Made by a program: the position numbers and the translations under genes | DNA from: Alphaproteobacteria bacterium | GTDB taxonomy: Bacteria > Pseudomonadota > Alphaproteobacteria > Micavibrionales > Micavibrionaceae | NCBI GenBank assembly: GCA_021776025.1 | Contig: JAJFGR010000010.1 | Location: 1-34,983, forward strand | Reading direction: 5' to 3' | DNA: 34,983 nt | Notes under the pieces: model-generated | Told to the model about the DNA's origin: nothing | The model's database searches: none | What the model saw: only the letters and a program-made list of their open reading frames with translations | In this document: positions 16,851-25,441 of the stretch, one piece after another | Numbering within the stretch: position 1 is the stretch's first letter | Layout of the letters: each line of letters begins with the position of its first letter

Positions 16851-17090
16851 CGAAACCCTGCATAATAATACCTACGTTCGACCTTCGGCTTATGAATTAA
16901 AATATGGAAAAAATTATGTATGTGGCAAGACCGAAAAGCATCCAGCAGGACAATCTGCTTAAATTTACGTTACAAACAGTCTCAATATAGATACAATTTT
17001 ACTCTTATTTAATAAATTTAAAGTAACAATTTATTGTCCTTAAATAGAATGCGGTTTTTAAATTATACATTTAAGCAGGGAGCATGAAGA
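16851..17090. other. Gene-free AT-rich stretch before the large RTX gene
   Basis: Beyond the repeat there is no convincing gene. The frame at 16780-16962 runs through the repeat and has no ribosome site. The sequence becomes AT-rich from 16970 and presumably contains the promoter of the downstream RTX gene. AGGGAG at 17077-17082 is the only ribosome-like site. Confidence 0.4.
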
Positions 17091-20000
17091 CTGGACCAGT
17101 TTATCTTAACTATTGAGGTAAGTGTTGCCGTATCGGGGGGCGCGAGTCCGCTGCTGGATATTCTTATCGACGGCGTGCCTGTTACCTCCTCTACTGCGAT
17201 TACCGCCGTGAACGGTGTGGGGACGGATGTTTTTGTATTCACTCTGGATTTTACCGGTAATTTTCCCACTTCCCTTGGTTTTCTTTTTAACGGCGGCTCC
17301 GGTGATGCCGGTGATATTGTCACGCTCGACAGCGTTCGTATTAACGGGCAAGAACTTGCCGCGGCCGATCTAACCAGCACTACTCTCGCTCAGGGACAAC
17401 AATCAGATGTTGTCAGTACTCTGGCTCATGACTATCTCTTTGGCCGGGTTGAGCCGATTCCCGCTGATCTCGGCACAGTCACCGTGAACGGCACCGGCGG
17501 TAATGATACAGACTTGAAGGGCACAAGCGGCAGCGATGTCATTGACGGCGGCGCTGGCGATGACCGTATTCGCGGCCTGCAAAGTGACGATGCCATCAAT
17601 GGCGGACTGGGCAATGACAAGATATTCGGCGAAGGCGGCAATGACATCGTTATCGGCGACGCAGGTAATGACATTCTCTGGGGCAATGCCGGAGATGATC
17701 TGTTATACGGTCAGGCTGATAATGATCGCATGTTCGGTGGAGAGGGTAATGATGTTTTAAGCGGCGGGCTGGGCAACGATGTTCTTATAGGGGAAGCCGG
17801 AAACGATATTCTGTTCGGGGAAGCCGGTATCGACACAATAATCGGGGTATCCGGTACCAATACCATGTACGGCGATGATGGCAATGACAGACTACTGGGC
17901 GGCACAGGCAACGACACTATGTATGGCGGTAATAATGACGACCGCATGCATGGTCGGGGCGGCGGCGATACGATCTTTGGCGATGCCGGAATTGATTTTA
18001 TAACCGGCGGCGCAGGAAATGATACGATTGACGGCGGTGCCGGAAGTGATACTGCCTGGGGCGGCGCAGGCAATGACTTCATCAGCGGCGGCACGGAAAA
18101 CGATCTCCTCTTTGGCGATGCCGGAACGGATACCCTCAATGGCGATGCCGGTGATGATACCCTCAATGGCGGCGATGGTGCCGATACCTTAAACGGCGGC
18201 GCTGGTGACGACTATATGCAAGGAAGCTCTCTGGACGCATTTGAAGTTTCCACCATTCTTGCTGCCAATGCCGGGGTCGTATTTAACGAATCAACAAACA
18301 GCTTCTACCAACTCATTGTTGGCCCGACTGACTACTTTGCAGCACTTCGCGCTGCTGATGCCATTCTACTGAGCGGTGAAAAAGGCCACCTGGTAACAAT
18401 TGAGTCCGGCGCAGAAAACCTGATAGTACAGGGTGTCGCCGCCGGAAATGAAATCTGGCTTGGTGCAGTGGATAGCGGTGTTGGCGGTGAAGGAGCATGG
18501 AACTGGCAGGGCGGCATTGAAGATGGTTACCAGTTTTGGTCCGGCGCAGCAGGCGGCAACGCCAGCAACGGCATGTACACAAACTGGACGGGAGGCGAAC
18601 CGAATGACTTCGGTGCCGGCGAAGATCATGCTGTTATGCAAGCCGCAGGAACGTGGAACGACCTGAACGGAGAAACCAACACCAGAGCTTACATCATTGA
18701 ATGGGACGGTCTGAACATGAATGATGACGGCGCAATAGATACCTTAAACGGTGGCGCCAATGATGATACTCTCTATGGCGGTGACGGTGCCGACATTATA
18801 AACGGCGATGCGGGTATAGACCATCTTTATGGTGGCGACGGTAATGATACGCTGGATGGCGGCACCGAAGACGATTACGTGTTTGATGCGTTCGGTGCCA
18901 ATGTCATGAGTGGTGGTGACGGTAACGATATTGTGGATGCGCGGATAAAAAGCGGTATTTCTACGACACAGGATCAAATCACGGCTATTCTTAATAACAA
19001 TTCGGAACTTTCCTACAATGCGACGACAGGAAATTTTTATCAGTTTGTTTCAACTCAGGAAACGTGGAATGCGGCAAATACAGCAGCAACGACTTCTCTC
19101 ATTAACGGTGTAGGCGGACACTTATCTACAGTTACATCATCCGCAGAGAATAATTTCCTTGTTGCTTTAGGTGGCGGCGCGGGTGACCAATGGCTAGGCG
19201 CTGACGACGCTGGTGCAGATGGTCAATGGTTCTGGAATTCAGGCCCTGAAACGGCGCAGCAATTCTGGTCAGGGTTTTCAGGAGGATCGCCGGTTGGCGG
19301 TATGTATAACAACTGGGATATTGCCGGCGGTGAGCCGGGCAGTGATAACGTTGACAATTTTCTTCTTATGGCGAAAGACGGCCTCTGGGAAATTGATGAT
19401 CCCACAAATCAAAATGAATACAGCATTGAGTGGGAGGGCATAGATGTCCTTCTAACAGTGCCTGCCCTTCCTGCACAAGGTAACAATACCCTGAATGGCG
19501 GTAACGGCGACGATATGCTCTATGGCGGCGCGCTCAATGACACGCTGAATGGTGATGCTGATAATGACACGCTTTACGGCGGCGACGGCGTTGATACTCT
19601 CAATGGCGGCACGGGCATTGATTCACTCTTTGGTGAAGACGGCAACGATACGCTGAACGGCGATGCGGGCAACGATACGCTGAACGGCGGCCTTGGTAAT
19701 GACACCCTCAACGGCGGGACCGGAATCGATATTCTAACCGGTAACGAGGGTGGTGACACCCTCAACGGCGATGACGGCAATGACACGTTAAGCGGCGATG
19801 TCGGCAGCGACACTATCAATGGCGGCAACGGAAACGATACGCTTTATGCCATTGATCAAAGTGCTGGTAATCCTCCTCTGAATATCGGGCAGATACTGAC
19901 CGACAACCCCGGAACATTTTACAGCTATGACACGGAAAGCTTCTATCAGTTTGTGGGTGCCACTACGGACTGGACGAATGCCAGCAACACAGCCCAAGCC

Positions 20001-21368
20001 TCAACCCTCACAGGCTTAGGCGGCATCAACGGTCATCTGGCCACCATAGGCTCTGATCTTGAAAACACATTTGTCAGTGATATGGCCAAAGATACCGATG
20101 TCTGGATAGGCGCAACTGATTCTGTAACAGAAACAGAGTGGTTTTGGTTTGCCGGCGGCGGCGCTGAACCACAGGACGGCCAGCAATTCTGGTCAGGCGG
20201 TGGCAATGACGGCGGTAGCCCGGTCGGTGGGTTTTATAATAATTGGGACGGCGGTGAGCCAACGAATGATAACGGAAAGAATCATGTTCTTTTGCAAGGT
20301 GACAGTCTCTGGCAGGAAGATGACGGAACCAATAACGAAGCCTATGTCATCGAATGGGACACAGAAACCATCACAGCCGGCGGGACGTCACCGTTTCTCG
20401 ACGATCTGAATAGTAATACCCTGAGCGGCGGCGCCGGGAATGATACGATTTATGGTAGCACGGGAACGGATACGCTCAATGGCGATGCCGGGAATGACAT
20501 CATATACTCCAACTCGGTCACAAACACCGCCGCCGACATTGAAAAATTTAACCCCGGCGTAACTTATGATGCCGGAACCGGAAATTTCTATAAATTTGTC
20601 AGTGCCGACTTCACCTGGGACGGTGCAGAAGCCAATGCTCAGGCATCATTGCTGAACGGCGCGGGTGGGCATCTTGCCACCATCACATCAGCCGCGGAAA
20701 ACACAGTCGTTGCCAACGTAGCCGCAGGCGGAAAGGTCTGGCTAGGTGCAGGGGATCCTGTGACAGAAGGAAAATGGGACTGGCTAACCGGCCCGGAAAG
20801 CGGCGGACAATTCTGGTCAGGGAATTCCGGCGGTGCACCAGTCGGCGGATTTTATAATAACTGGGATCTTGGCGGCGGAGATCCGTCAACAGATAATACC
20901 AAGAACTATGTCAGAATGAACGGCGACGGAACCTGGCGGGACGACGATGGCTTGAATCAGTCCATGATTGAATGGGAAGGCTCTTTGGTTTTGACACCAG
21001 GAAATACGACCATTCTGAACGGCGGTGACGGGTTGGATACGCTGTATGGCGGTGACGGGCTGGATGTCTTTCTATTTGAAAATGCCAGCGCGTTTAATAA
21101 TATAGATGTAGTTAATAATTTTGATAGCGTTGTTGGCGATGCGCTAGATATAAGTGATATTCTTACCACTGCTGGCTACAATCCTGTTGCTGACGCCATA
21201 ACGGACTATGTCGAAGTCACCGATAGCGGCGCTAACTCAGTCGTTAAAGTAGACACGACAGGCAGTGCTAGTTTTGGTGCAGGCACACAGATTGCTACAA
21301 TTACTGGTGTCACGGGTTTAACTGATGAAGCGCAATTGGAAACCGATGGCAACTTGATTACATCTTAA
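17091..21368 (+). CDS. Giant RTX protein with four C-type-lectin-like domains
   Basis: About 1,400 residues. The order is: a short beta-sandwich-like N-terminus resembling carbohydrate-binding modules ([17 protein letters not shown] ... FVFTLDF); RTX repeats (nt 17509-18225); lectin-like domain 1 (18237-18704); RTX; domain 2 (18967-19440); RTX; domain 3 (19879-20365); RTX; domain 4 (20535-20985); RTX; and a C-terminal type I secretion region (21071-21368, [15 protein letters not shown]). Each lectin-like domain shows FYxxV, GHLxTI, a WLGA or WIGA core, QFWSG, NNWxxGEP-type and IEW motifs, as in calcium-dependent sugar-binding folds. It is likely a secreted surface adhesin. The start is uncertain. 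The open frame reaches 17088, but it has no ATG; CTG 17091 has AGGGAG 8 nt upstream, and GTG 17175 would cut into the N-terminal domain. ATG 17084 is in another frame and stops after 10 codons. A 5' frameshift is possible. Confidence 0.85.
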   Translation: MDQFILTIEVSVAVSGGASPLLDILIDGVPVTSSTAITAVNGVGTDVFVFTLDFTGNFPTSLGFLFNGGSGDAGDIVTLDSVRINGQELAAADLTSTTLAQGQQSDVVSTLAHDYLFGRVEPIPADLGTVTVNGTGGNDTDLKGTSGSDVIDGGAGDDRIRGLQSDDAINGGLGNDKIFGEGGNDIVIGDAGNDILWGNAGDDLLYGQADNDRMFGGEGNDVLSGGLGNDVLIGEAGNDILFGEAGIDTIIGVSGTNTMYGDDGNDRLLGGTGNDTMYGGNNDDRMHGRGGGDTIFGDAGIDFITGGAGNDTIDGGAGSDTAWGGAGNDFISGGTENDLLFGDAGTDTLNGDAGDDTLNGGDGADTLNGGAGDDYMQGSSLDAFEVSTILAANAGVVFNESTNSFYQLIVGPTDYFAALRAADAILLSGEKGHLVTIESGAENLIVQGVAAGNEIWLGAVDSGVGGEGAWNWQGGIEDGYQFWSGAAGGNASNGMYTNWTGGEPNDFGAGEDHAVMQAAGTWNDLNGETNTRAYIIEWDGLNMNDDGAIDTLNGGANDDTLYGGDGADIINGDAGIDHLYGGDGNDTLDGGTEDDYVFDAFGANVMSGGDGNDIVDARIKSGISTTQDQITAILNNNSELSYNATTGNFYQFVSTQETWNAANTAATTSLINGVGGHLSTVTSSAENNFLVALGGGAGDQWLGADDAGADGQWFWNSGPETAQQFWSGFSGGSPVGGMYNNWDIAGGEPGSDNVDNFLLMAKDGLWEIDDPTNQNEYSIEWEGIDVLLTVPALPAQGNNTLNGGNGDDMLYGGALNDTLNGDADNDTLYGGDGVDTLNGGTGIDSLFGEDGNDTLNGDAGNDTLNGGLGNDTLNGGTGIDILTGNEGGDTLNGDDGNDTLSGDVGSDTINGGNGNDTLYAIDQSAGNPPLNIGQILTDNPGTFYSYDTESFYQFVGATTDWTNASNTAQASTLTGLGGINGHLATIGSDLENTFVSDMAKDTDVWIGATDSVTETEWFWFAGGGAEPQDGQQFWSGGGNDGGSPVGGFYNNWDGGEPTNDNGKNHVLLQGDSLWQEDDGTNNEAYVIEWDTETITAGGTSPFLDDLNSNTLSGGAGNDTIYGSTGTDTLNGDAGNDIIYSNSVTNTAADIEKFNPGVTYDAGTGNFYKFVSADFTWDGAEANAQASLLNGAGGHLATITSAAENTVVANVAAGGKVWLGAGDPVTEGKWDWLTGPESGGQFWSGNSGGAPVGGFYNNWDLGGGDPSTDNTKNYVRMNGDGTWRDDDGLNQSMIEWEGSLVLTPGNTTILNGGDGLDTLYGGDGLDVFLFENASAFNNIDVVNNFDSVVGDALDISDILTTAGYNPVADAITDYVEVTDSGANSVVKVDTTGSASFGAGTQIATITGVTGLTDEAQLETDGNLITS

Positions 21369-21590
21369 AATATTTCGTATAAACCGACAAACACCCACTT
21401 AGTTCGTAGGTCGTACCTTTTCGTACGTCTTTGTACTATCAGAGTTTTTCCTGGTTCAAATGTTGAAACCGGGAATTGAACCACATAAATTCACTTAAGC
21501 CATTGATTTAACTTATTTTTTTCGATGGGGAGTAGTGTGAGAATCCTGAGCCCAAGCCCTTGATACGGAAGGGTTAACCGTTACTGAGAT

Positions 21591-21612
21591 TGGTTGCGGG
21601 AGCTGGATTTGG
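21591..21612 (-). repeat. tRNA 3'-end-like fragment at the left edge of the defence island (copy C)
   Basis: The minus strand reads CAAATCCAGCTCCCGCAACCA, i.e. part of a T-loop, a T-stem strand, an acceptor strand and CCA. It resembles the 3' end of initiator-tRNA-type genes. The remaining tRNA body is absent, and the sequence changes character right after it. It marks where AT-rich defence genes begin. The gene-free stretch 21369-21590 before it shows nothing else that I can name. Confidence 0.5.
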
Positions 21613-21683
21613 CCATTGTCATCGTTTCTACACCGGATGGGGCTACTTCGTGGCAAGGGTTTGATTTGGAAGGGATAGCGTGT

Positions 21684-22640
21684 TTAGGCCGCCGAAACTT
21701 TCTGCATACATTTGATAGCTTTTACATCTACGTCTTTACTAAACATAAGATCATTAGCCGCCTTCATCATCAAATTGAAACACACGTTTGCGAAAAGCTC
21801 TGCCTCGAATTTAAAATCCTGTTGATTAGCCGGATGCCACCCTTTCTTGTGCTTTTTGCTTTGATGATGGATTTTCCCGCGTAAATCCACGAAGAAATCT
21901 GATATTTCCTCTGCGGTTTTGCCATTTACGATTTCGTCGTATTTTTTCTGTGAAATGGTTTGCAAATACTGCGTTATACTTTTGTCATTCAATACCTGCT
22001 TAATCGCAGCTTGCAACTCCGGTGCCGCCTTGAAATTCTTTTTCACTTCATTTGTTTTAAATTTTCCATCAGCAAAAAGATATTCAAGTAAGAAAAAATA
22101 ATCGTAACACGCCTCCAAGAACCAACCGTTTTTATAATCAACCCTTGCTTTGCGGTAAAAGGTAAAGGGTATTTGCCAGTCAAAGCTATCATAAGACGCC
22201 ATTATCGCACGCGCCATAAGGTCCGGTGGAAGGAGTTCGGAAAGGGGTTTATCCTGATTAATTCCAGCTTTGAATTTTGGCATATGGATTTTGGCTTTTT
22301 CCTCTTCATTCTCTGGAATCCATGAAATCTCGGGATATGTGAGATCAACTTCATCCAGGCCAAAAAGACTCAGTATGCCTTCAAGGTTTCGGGTTTCCTC
22401 CTTGATAAAAACAGACGTAGGTTCATCTTTTATATGAATGTGGTACTTCGCAACATCGTCAGTGAGTGGCATAATCTGAGGTGCATACTTATCTGCCTCC
22501 GCCTTAACTGAAACGACTATCTCGGTTAAAAAATCCTGTTCATCCGTTTTAAATTCATAGCTGCGTCCTTTAAATTCGAACATAAGATCATTTTGAAATC
22601 TAAGGTCACCATCTACAGAATATTTATATTTCACAATCAT
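21684..22640 (-). CDS. HEPN-like protein (Apea-type), 318 residues
   Basis: ATG 22640 is used because GCGAGG precedes it by 5 nt; the frame extends 17 codons further without support. The N-terminal ~150 residues (MIVKYKYSVDGDL, FKGRSYEFKTDE) are not recognised. The C-terminal half is helical, with FLEACYDYFFLLEYLF and FFVDLRGKIHH followed by WHPANQQ. The R-x4-H motif (Arg254 to His259) within a helix is the signature of HEPN domains, many of which are RNases in toxin-antitoxin and abortive-infection systems. The motif suggests RNase activity but does not prove it. It is the first gene inside the tRNA-like fragment, so it may be a cargo gene of the defence island. Confidence 0.55.
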   Translation of the reverse strand: MIVKYKYSVDGDLRFQNDLMFEFKGRSYEFKTDEQDFLTEIVVSVKAEADKYAPQIMPLTDDVAKYHIHIKDEPTSVFIKEETRNLEGILSLFGLDEVDLTYPEISWIPENEEEKAKIHMPKFKAGINQDKPLSELLPPDLMARAIMASYDSFDWQIPFTFYRKARVDYKNGWFLEACYDYFFLLEYLFADGKFKTNEVKKNFKAAPELQAAIKQVLNDKSITQYLQTISQKKYDEIVNGKTAEEISDFFVDLRGKIHHQSKKHKKGWHPANQQDFKFEAELFANVCFNLMMKAANDLMFSKDVDVKAIKCMQKVSAA

Positions 22641-22795
22641 AAAACCTCGCTTGTGTTTTCTGGATATAATAAACACCATTGCCTTGGTCAAAAGACGATA
22701 ATGTTAATCGGAAAATTAGCACTTTCTGCGAAAAAATAGAGCGATAATATACCTATACCACGAAATAAAAATTAAAGAGCAAGTGCTTTTCTATA

Positions 22796-22912
22796 ATGAA
22801 TGAAAAAACCATAAAACTTTTTACCATCGGCTTTACCGGCTCCAGCGCGGAGCATTTCTTTGAACGCCTGAAACAAGCGGGCGTAAAGAAAGTCATTGAT
22901 ACACGCCTATAG
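22796..22912 (+). pseudogene. Truncated DUF488 family gene (38-residue N-terminus)
   Basis: The frame from ATG 22796 to TAG 22912 gives IKLFTIGFTGSSAEHFFERL followed by KQAGVKKVIDTRL and a stop. This is the start of DUF488 proteins, which normally continue after 'VIDVRL' for another ~100 or more residues. No continuation is found downstream, where a HEPN-like gene begins instead. The rest was probably removed by an insertion or deletion at about 22912. A scrap of open frame after 23483 (to about 23613) does not look like the missing part. Confidence 0.6.
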
Positions 22913-22988
22913 AGATTGTTCACCTATGATGAATTTACTTTTTGCTACCATTAATCAATAAAATAATCACACAAAAAAGGAATATTTG

Positions 22989-23483
22989 ATGGATACCGAT
23001 AAACTTAAAGACGCCCTGCTATTTTTTTCCAAGTTTGAATATGCGCTGACACGAGCTGGATATACAAAATTAGGAAGAAAGATAAATAATAATTCTTCAG
23101 AAAAAACGGTTGAAGCGGATTGGGATACGTTTATTAAGAAACTGCCCGAAGACTTTTTCAAACAAATTTCAAAAACCCCTGATTATCATGAGCTTTACAA
23201 AGATGATGGCCCTAAAGTATGGGGAAAAAATAAAGACAATAATACTCCACAATTTTTAAAAGATACTCCTATTACCGATAACTCGACATTAATATACGCA
23301 TGCAAACACGTCAGAAATAATCTGATACATGGCGAGAAACTTCAATCAGATCAAAAAAATGTTGGGCGCAATCACAAGCTTTTACAACAAACCCGGGATG
23401 TACTTCTTAAGGCTTTAGAGGAGATTCCAGCTATTGATAGTAAAGAAAAAGCAATTGCTATATTTGACGATATTCCCTTTTGA
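22989..23483 (+). CDS. Small HEPN-like protein, 164 residues
   Basis: ATG 22989 follows AAGGA by 7 nt. The protein is soluble and helical. CKHVRNNLIHGEKL contains the R-x4-H HEPN motif (Arg109 to His114), preceded by a helix (NSTLIYACKHV) and followed by a long helix (HKLLQQTRDVLLKALEEI). HEPN proteins of this size often act with a nucleotidyltransferase or other antitoxin. None is directly adjacent, although AbiE-type genes lie about 1 kb downstream. The gene sits exactly where DUF488 is broken, so it may have arrived with the insertion that broke it. The downstream stretch to 23679 has no convincing gene. Confidence 0.6.
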   Translation: MDTDKLKDALLFFSKFEYALTRAGYTKLGRKINNNSSEKTVEADWDTFIKKLPEDFFKQISKTPDYHELYKDDGPKVWGKNKDNNTPQFLKDTPITDNSTLIYACKHVRNNLIHGEKLQSDQKNVGRNHKLLQQTRDVLLKALEEIPAIDSKEKAIAIFDDIPF

Positions 23484-23679
23484 TCCAACACGCTATCCCT
23501 GCCTGTAAATCCCATCTGGTGGGCAGCTTCAAAACCGAACGGGGCCGCGAAGATTATCTCTTACCTTCCGTACCGTTATCCTTGCTCCATAAATTCGTGC
23601 TTTTTGTTCTTTAATTTTTTACCTGAATTCCTAATCATACTACGGATATGACATCGTTTTTAATGTGATAGCAAAGTCA

Positions 23680-24441
23680 TCACGCCAACTCTTTCGGCAC
23701 GGTTATCCGGTGTTTTGAAACATAAACACCGTTCTTGACCAGACTGCGCTTTCCGCTGCCAAAATAGACCTTATCCAAGTCCAGATAGCGAAGCCATGCA
23801 TGCCCGGCTTTTTCGGCCATATACAGGAAAAGCCGTTTGACTTTTACTGAAGTGCATTTCTCAAGCAACGCCTGAATATGTTTGGGCCTGAGATTAACCA
23901 AGCCTTCCATTAGCTCATAACATTCAAACAGTTCCTGTTTTTTCGGTGCCAAATACAGGCACTCCATGAGCGCCCGCTCAGCGTTTGAAATTTTGATTGA
24001 AAAAGTCCTTAGTTCAACTTCGGTAAGACCAAGATCGGGCGGTAAAAAAGAGGACTTGTAATAATCAAATTCTAAACCCCAGTCATGGTTTTGAAACCAA
24101 ACCGGCAGTTTTTCATTATGGCCTCCGAACAGCACAACTTTTTTCTGTGCCAGTTCCAGATAATGTGCCTTGCCAAGCATGGCAAGTGCGCTCCTGCCAC
24201 CAGGATGAACACTCATCTCCAGTTGCTTTTGAAGCGCATAGATCGCCCCTTCATAACAAACCTGATCGCCCGCACGAATCATCGCGCCGGTGTCTATGGA
24301 TTCCAGCCACCCGCTTTTCCTGTACCTTTTTTGAAGATCGGGACTATAACCCTGCTCCTTTAGCCATGATGAAAGCATCACGGTTCCTTGCGGCTGCAAG
24401 CTTAAAAGCTTGTTTATTTTTGATACTTTTATAGTACTCAT
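23680..24441 (-). CDS. AbiEi-family antitoxin/regulator without partner toxin
   Basis: A 253-residue protein. ATG 24441 is preferred over 24471, because the N-terminus then starts directly with the winged-helix part (INKLLSLQPQGTVMLSSWL, RYRKSGWLESIDTGA). A TATAAT -10 candidate also lies between the two ATGs. The C-terminal part (SALAMLGKAHYLELAQKKV, WGLEFDYY, ISNAERALMECLYLAP) fits the type IV antitoxin AbiEi fold, which represses its own promoter. Normally the AbiEii nucleotidyltransferase follows; here nothing toxin-like is downstream. It is divergent from a complete AbiEi/AbiEii operon, and the shared spacer holds the operators. It may be an orphan or cross-regulating antitoxin. Confidence 0.75.
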   Translation of the reverse strand: MSTIKVSKINKLLSLQPQGTVMLSSWLKEQGYSPDLQKRYRKSGWLESIDTGAMIRAGDQVCYEGAIYALQKQLEMSVHPGGRSALAMLGKAHYLELAQKKVVLFGGHNEKLPVWFQNHDWGLEFDYYKSSFLPPDLGLTEVELRTFSIKISNAERALMECLYLAPKKQELFECYELMEGLVNLRPKHIQALLEKCTSVKVKRLFLYMAEKAGHAWLRYLDLDKVYFGSGKRSLVKNGVYVSKHRITVPKELA

Positions 24442-24507
24442 AGTACCACTATATGATAAATTATAAACCATGCCAACAGAACAGCGTTCTTGAATAATAT
24501 ATCTTTA

Positions 24508-24542
24508 CTACAATAATTCACAAAAAATGTGAATTATTGTAG
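24508..24542. promoter_or_regulatory. Perfect inverted repeat, probable AbiEi operator 1
   Basis: CTACAATAATTCACA and its exact reverse complement flank AAAAA, giving 15-bp arms. The core is TTCAC-n7-GTGAA (24517-24533). It lies between the divergent AbiEi genes, 67 nt from the minus-strand start and 99 nt from the plus-strand start. AbiEi proteins are known to bind two inverted repeats in their promoter, and a second TTCAC-n7-GTGAA site is at 24602-24618. Confidence 0.7.
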
Positions 24543-24601
24543 ATGCGCTGTACCATTTTTCGTGCAATCTTAACTGTTTTGGTATATTATCGATCTATAA
24601 A

Positions 24602-24618
24602 TTCACGTTTTTTGTGAA
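24602..24618. promoter_or_regulatory. Probable AbiEi operator 2
   Basis: TTCAC, seven bases (GTTTTTT), then GTGAA. This is the same core and spacing as operator 1, with centres 85 bp apart. TATAAT at 24629-24634 ends 6 nt before the abiEi ATG at 24641, so the operator would cover the promoter's upstream part. If that -10 is used, the message would be nearly leaderless. Confidence 0.65.
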
Positions 24619-24640
24619 AAAATGGAGTTATAATATACCA

Positions 24641-25429
24641 ATGGAACAGAAATCCTCTATAGGCCAGAACCGTTCGCGGCTTTCTGCTGTTTTACAAGCG
24701 GCGGGGAAACTGGTGTCTATTGATGACGCCGTGGAGGCGCTTGACCTTGAAAGGCAGGACGCCGCTAAAATGCTATCCCGCTGGACACATCAAGGGTGGC
24801 TGACCAGGGTCGGCCCCGGCCTTTACGCTCCTGTACCGATGGACGCCCTTACATCACAGCAGGTTATAGAAGACCCGTGGATTCTGGCTCCATCGCTCTT
24901 CAATCCCTGTTATATCGGCGGATGGACGGCGGCAGGCCATTGGGATTTCACGGAACAGATATTCCGCAGCATCTTTGTTTTTACGGCCCGCCCTGTGCGC
25001 CGTAAAGCGCAGATATACCATGGAACGGAGTTTGCACTGAAACACACAAAAGAAGAAAATTTATTCGGGCTGAAAACGCTATGGCGCGCCGGAACGAAGG
25101 TATCCATATCCGATAAGCACCGCACGATCATCGACATGCTCGATACGCCGGAAACCGGCGGGGGCATTACGCATGTTTTCGATTGCCTTAAAGCCTACCT
25201 GAAAGACCAAGAATCGGATATAAATCAATTGATCGACTATGCCGCGCAACTTGGAAACGGTGCCGTGTTCAAGCGACTTGGTTTTCTGGCGGAACAAGCA
25301 GGCGTCGAAGCATTACTCCAGCCTTGCCGTGAACGCATGACAACGGGGAACGCCAAGCTTGATCCCGCAATTTCCAGTCCGCGTCTGGTCAAAAAATGGA
25401 ATCTCTGGATTCCTAAAACTTGGACTTAA
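24641..25429 (+). CDS. AbiEi-type antitoxin of a type IV toxin-antitoxin pair
   Basis: A 262-residue protein. ATG 24641 is chosen because the upstream GTG (24614) lies inside the operator. The N-terminal winged helix-turn-helix (SAVLQAAGKLVSIDDAVEALDLERQDAAKMLSRW, given only as a landmark around residues 10-50) precedes GLYAPVP and the antitoxin body (YIGGWTAAGHWDF, KHRTIIDMLDTPE, GGITHVFDCL). This is the layout of AbiEi_1-like antitoxins. It should repress the operon through the twin operators and counter the AbiEii enzyme. The toxin gene starts 12 nt downstream. It shares little with the AbiEi at 23680. Confidence 0.8.
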   Translation: MEQKSSIGQNRSRLSAVLQAAGKLVSIDDAVEALDLERQDAAKMLSRWTHQGWLTRVGPGLYAPVPMDALTSQQVIEDPWILAPSLFNPCYIGGWTAAGHWDFTEQIFRSIFVFTARPVRRKAQIYHGTEFALKHTKEENLFGLKTLWRAGTKVSISDKHRTIIDMLDTPETGGGITHVFDCLKAYLKDQESDINQLIDYAAQLGNGAVFKRLGFLAEQAGVEALLQPCRERMTTGNAKLDPAISSPRLVKKWNLWIPKTWT

Positions 25430-25441
25430 CGTAGGGACTCG

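Noticed and set aside
16879-16895. Second tRNA-like scrap (CGACCTTCGGCTTATGA) resembling an antisense anticodon arm of tRNA-Met
   Set aside because: Too short, without flanking stems; recorded only as a possible remnant.
17432-19997. Long minus-strand frames opposite the RTX repeats
   Set aside because: Pro/Ser-rich antisense shadows produced by the repetitive Gly/Asp coding sequence.
17509-21070. Regular short repeats that might suggest a CRISPR array or DNA satellite
   Set aside because: The period follows 9-residue RTX coding repeats in one open frame; there are no spacers and no conserved palindromic repeat.
21594-21884. 96-codon plus-strand frame at the island edge
   Set aside because: It begins in the tRNA-like fragment and then runs antisense to the HEPN-like gene; no ribosome site.
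23488-23613. Open frame after the small HEPN gene as the missing 3' part of DUF488
   Set aside because: The translated sequence (HLVGSFKTERGREDYLL) does not match the expected DUF488 continuation, and it has no start.
24508-24542. Perfect inverted repeat as a transcription terminator
   Set aside because: The arms are AT-rich, no T-run follows, and it sits between divergent starts with a second copy of its core; an operator is more likely.
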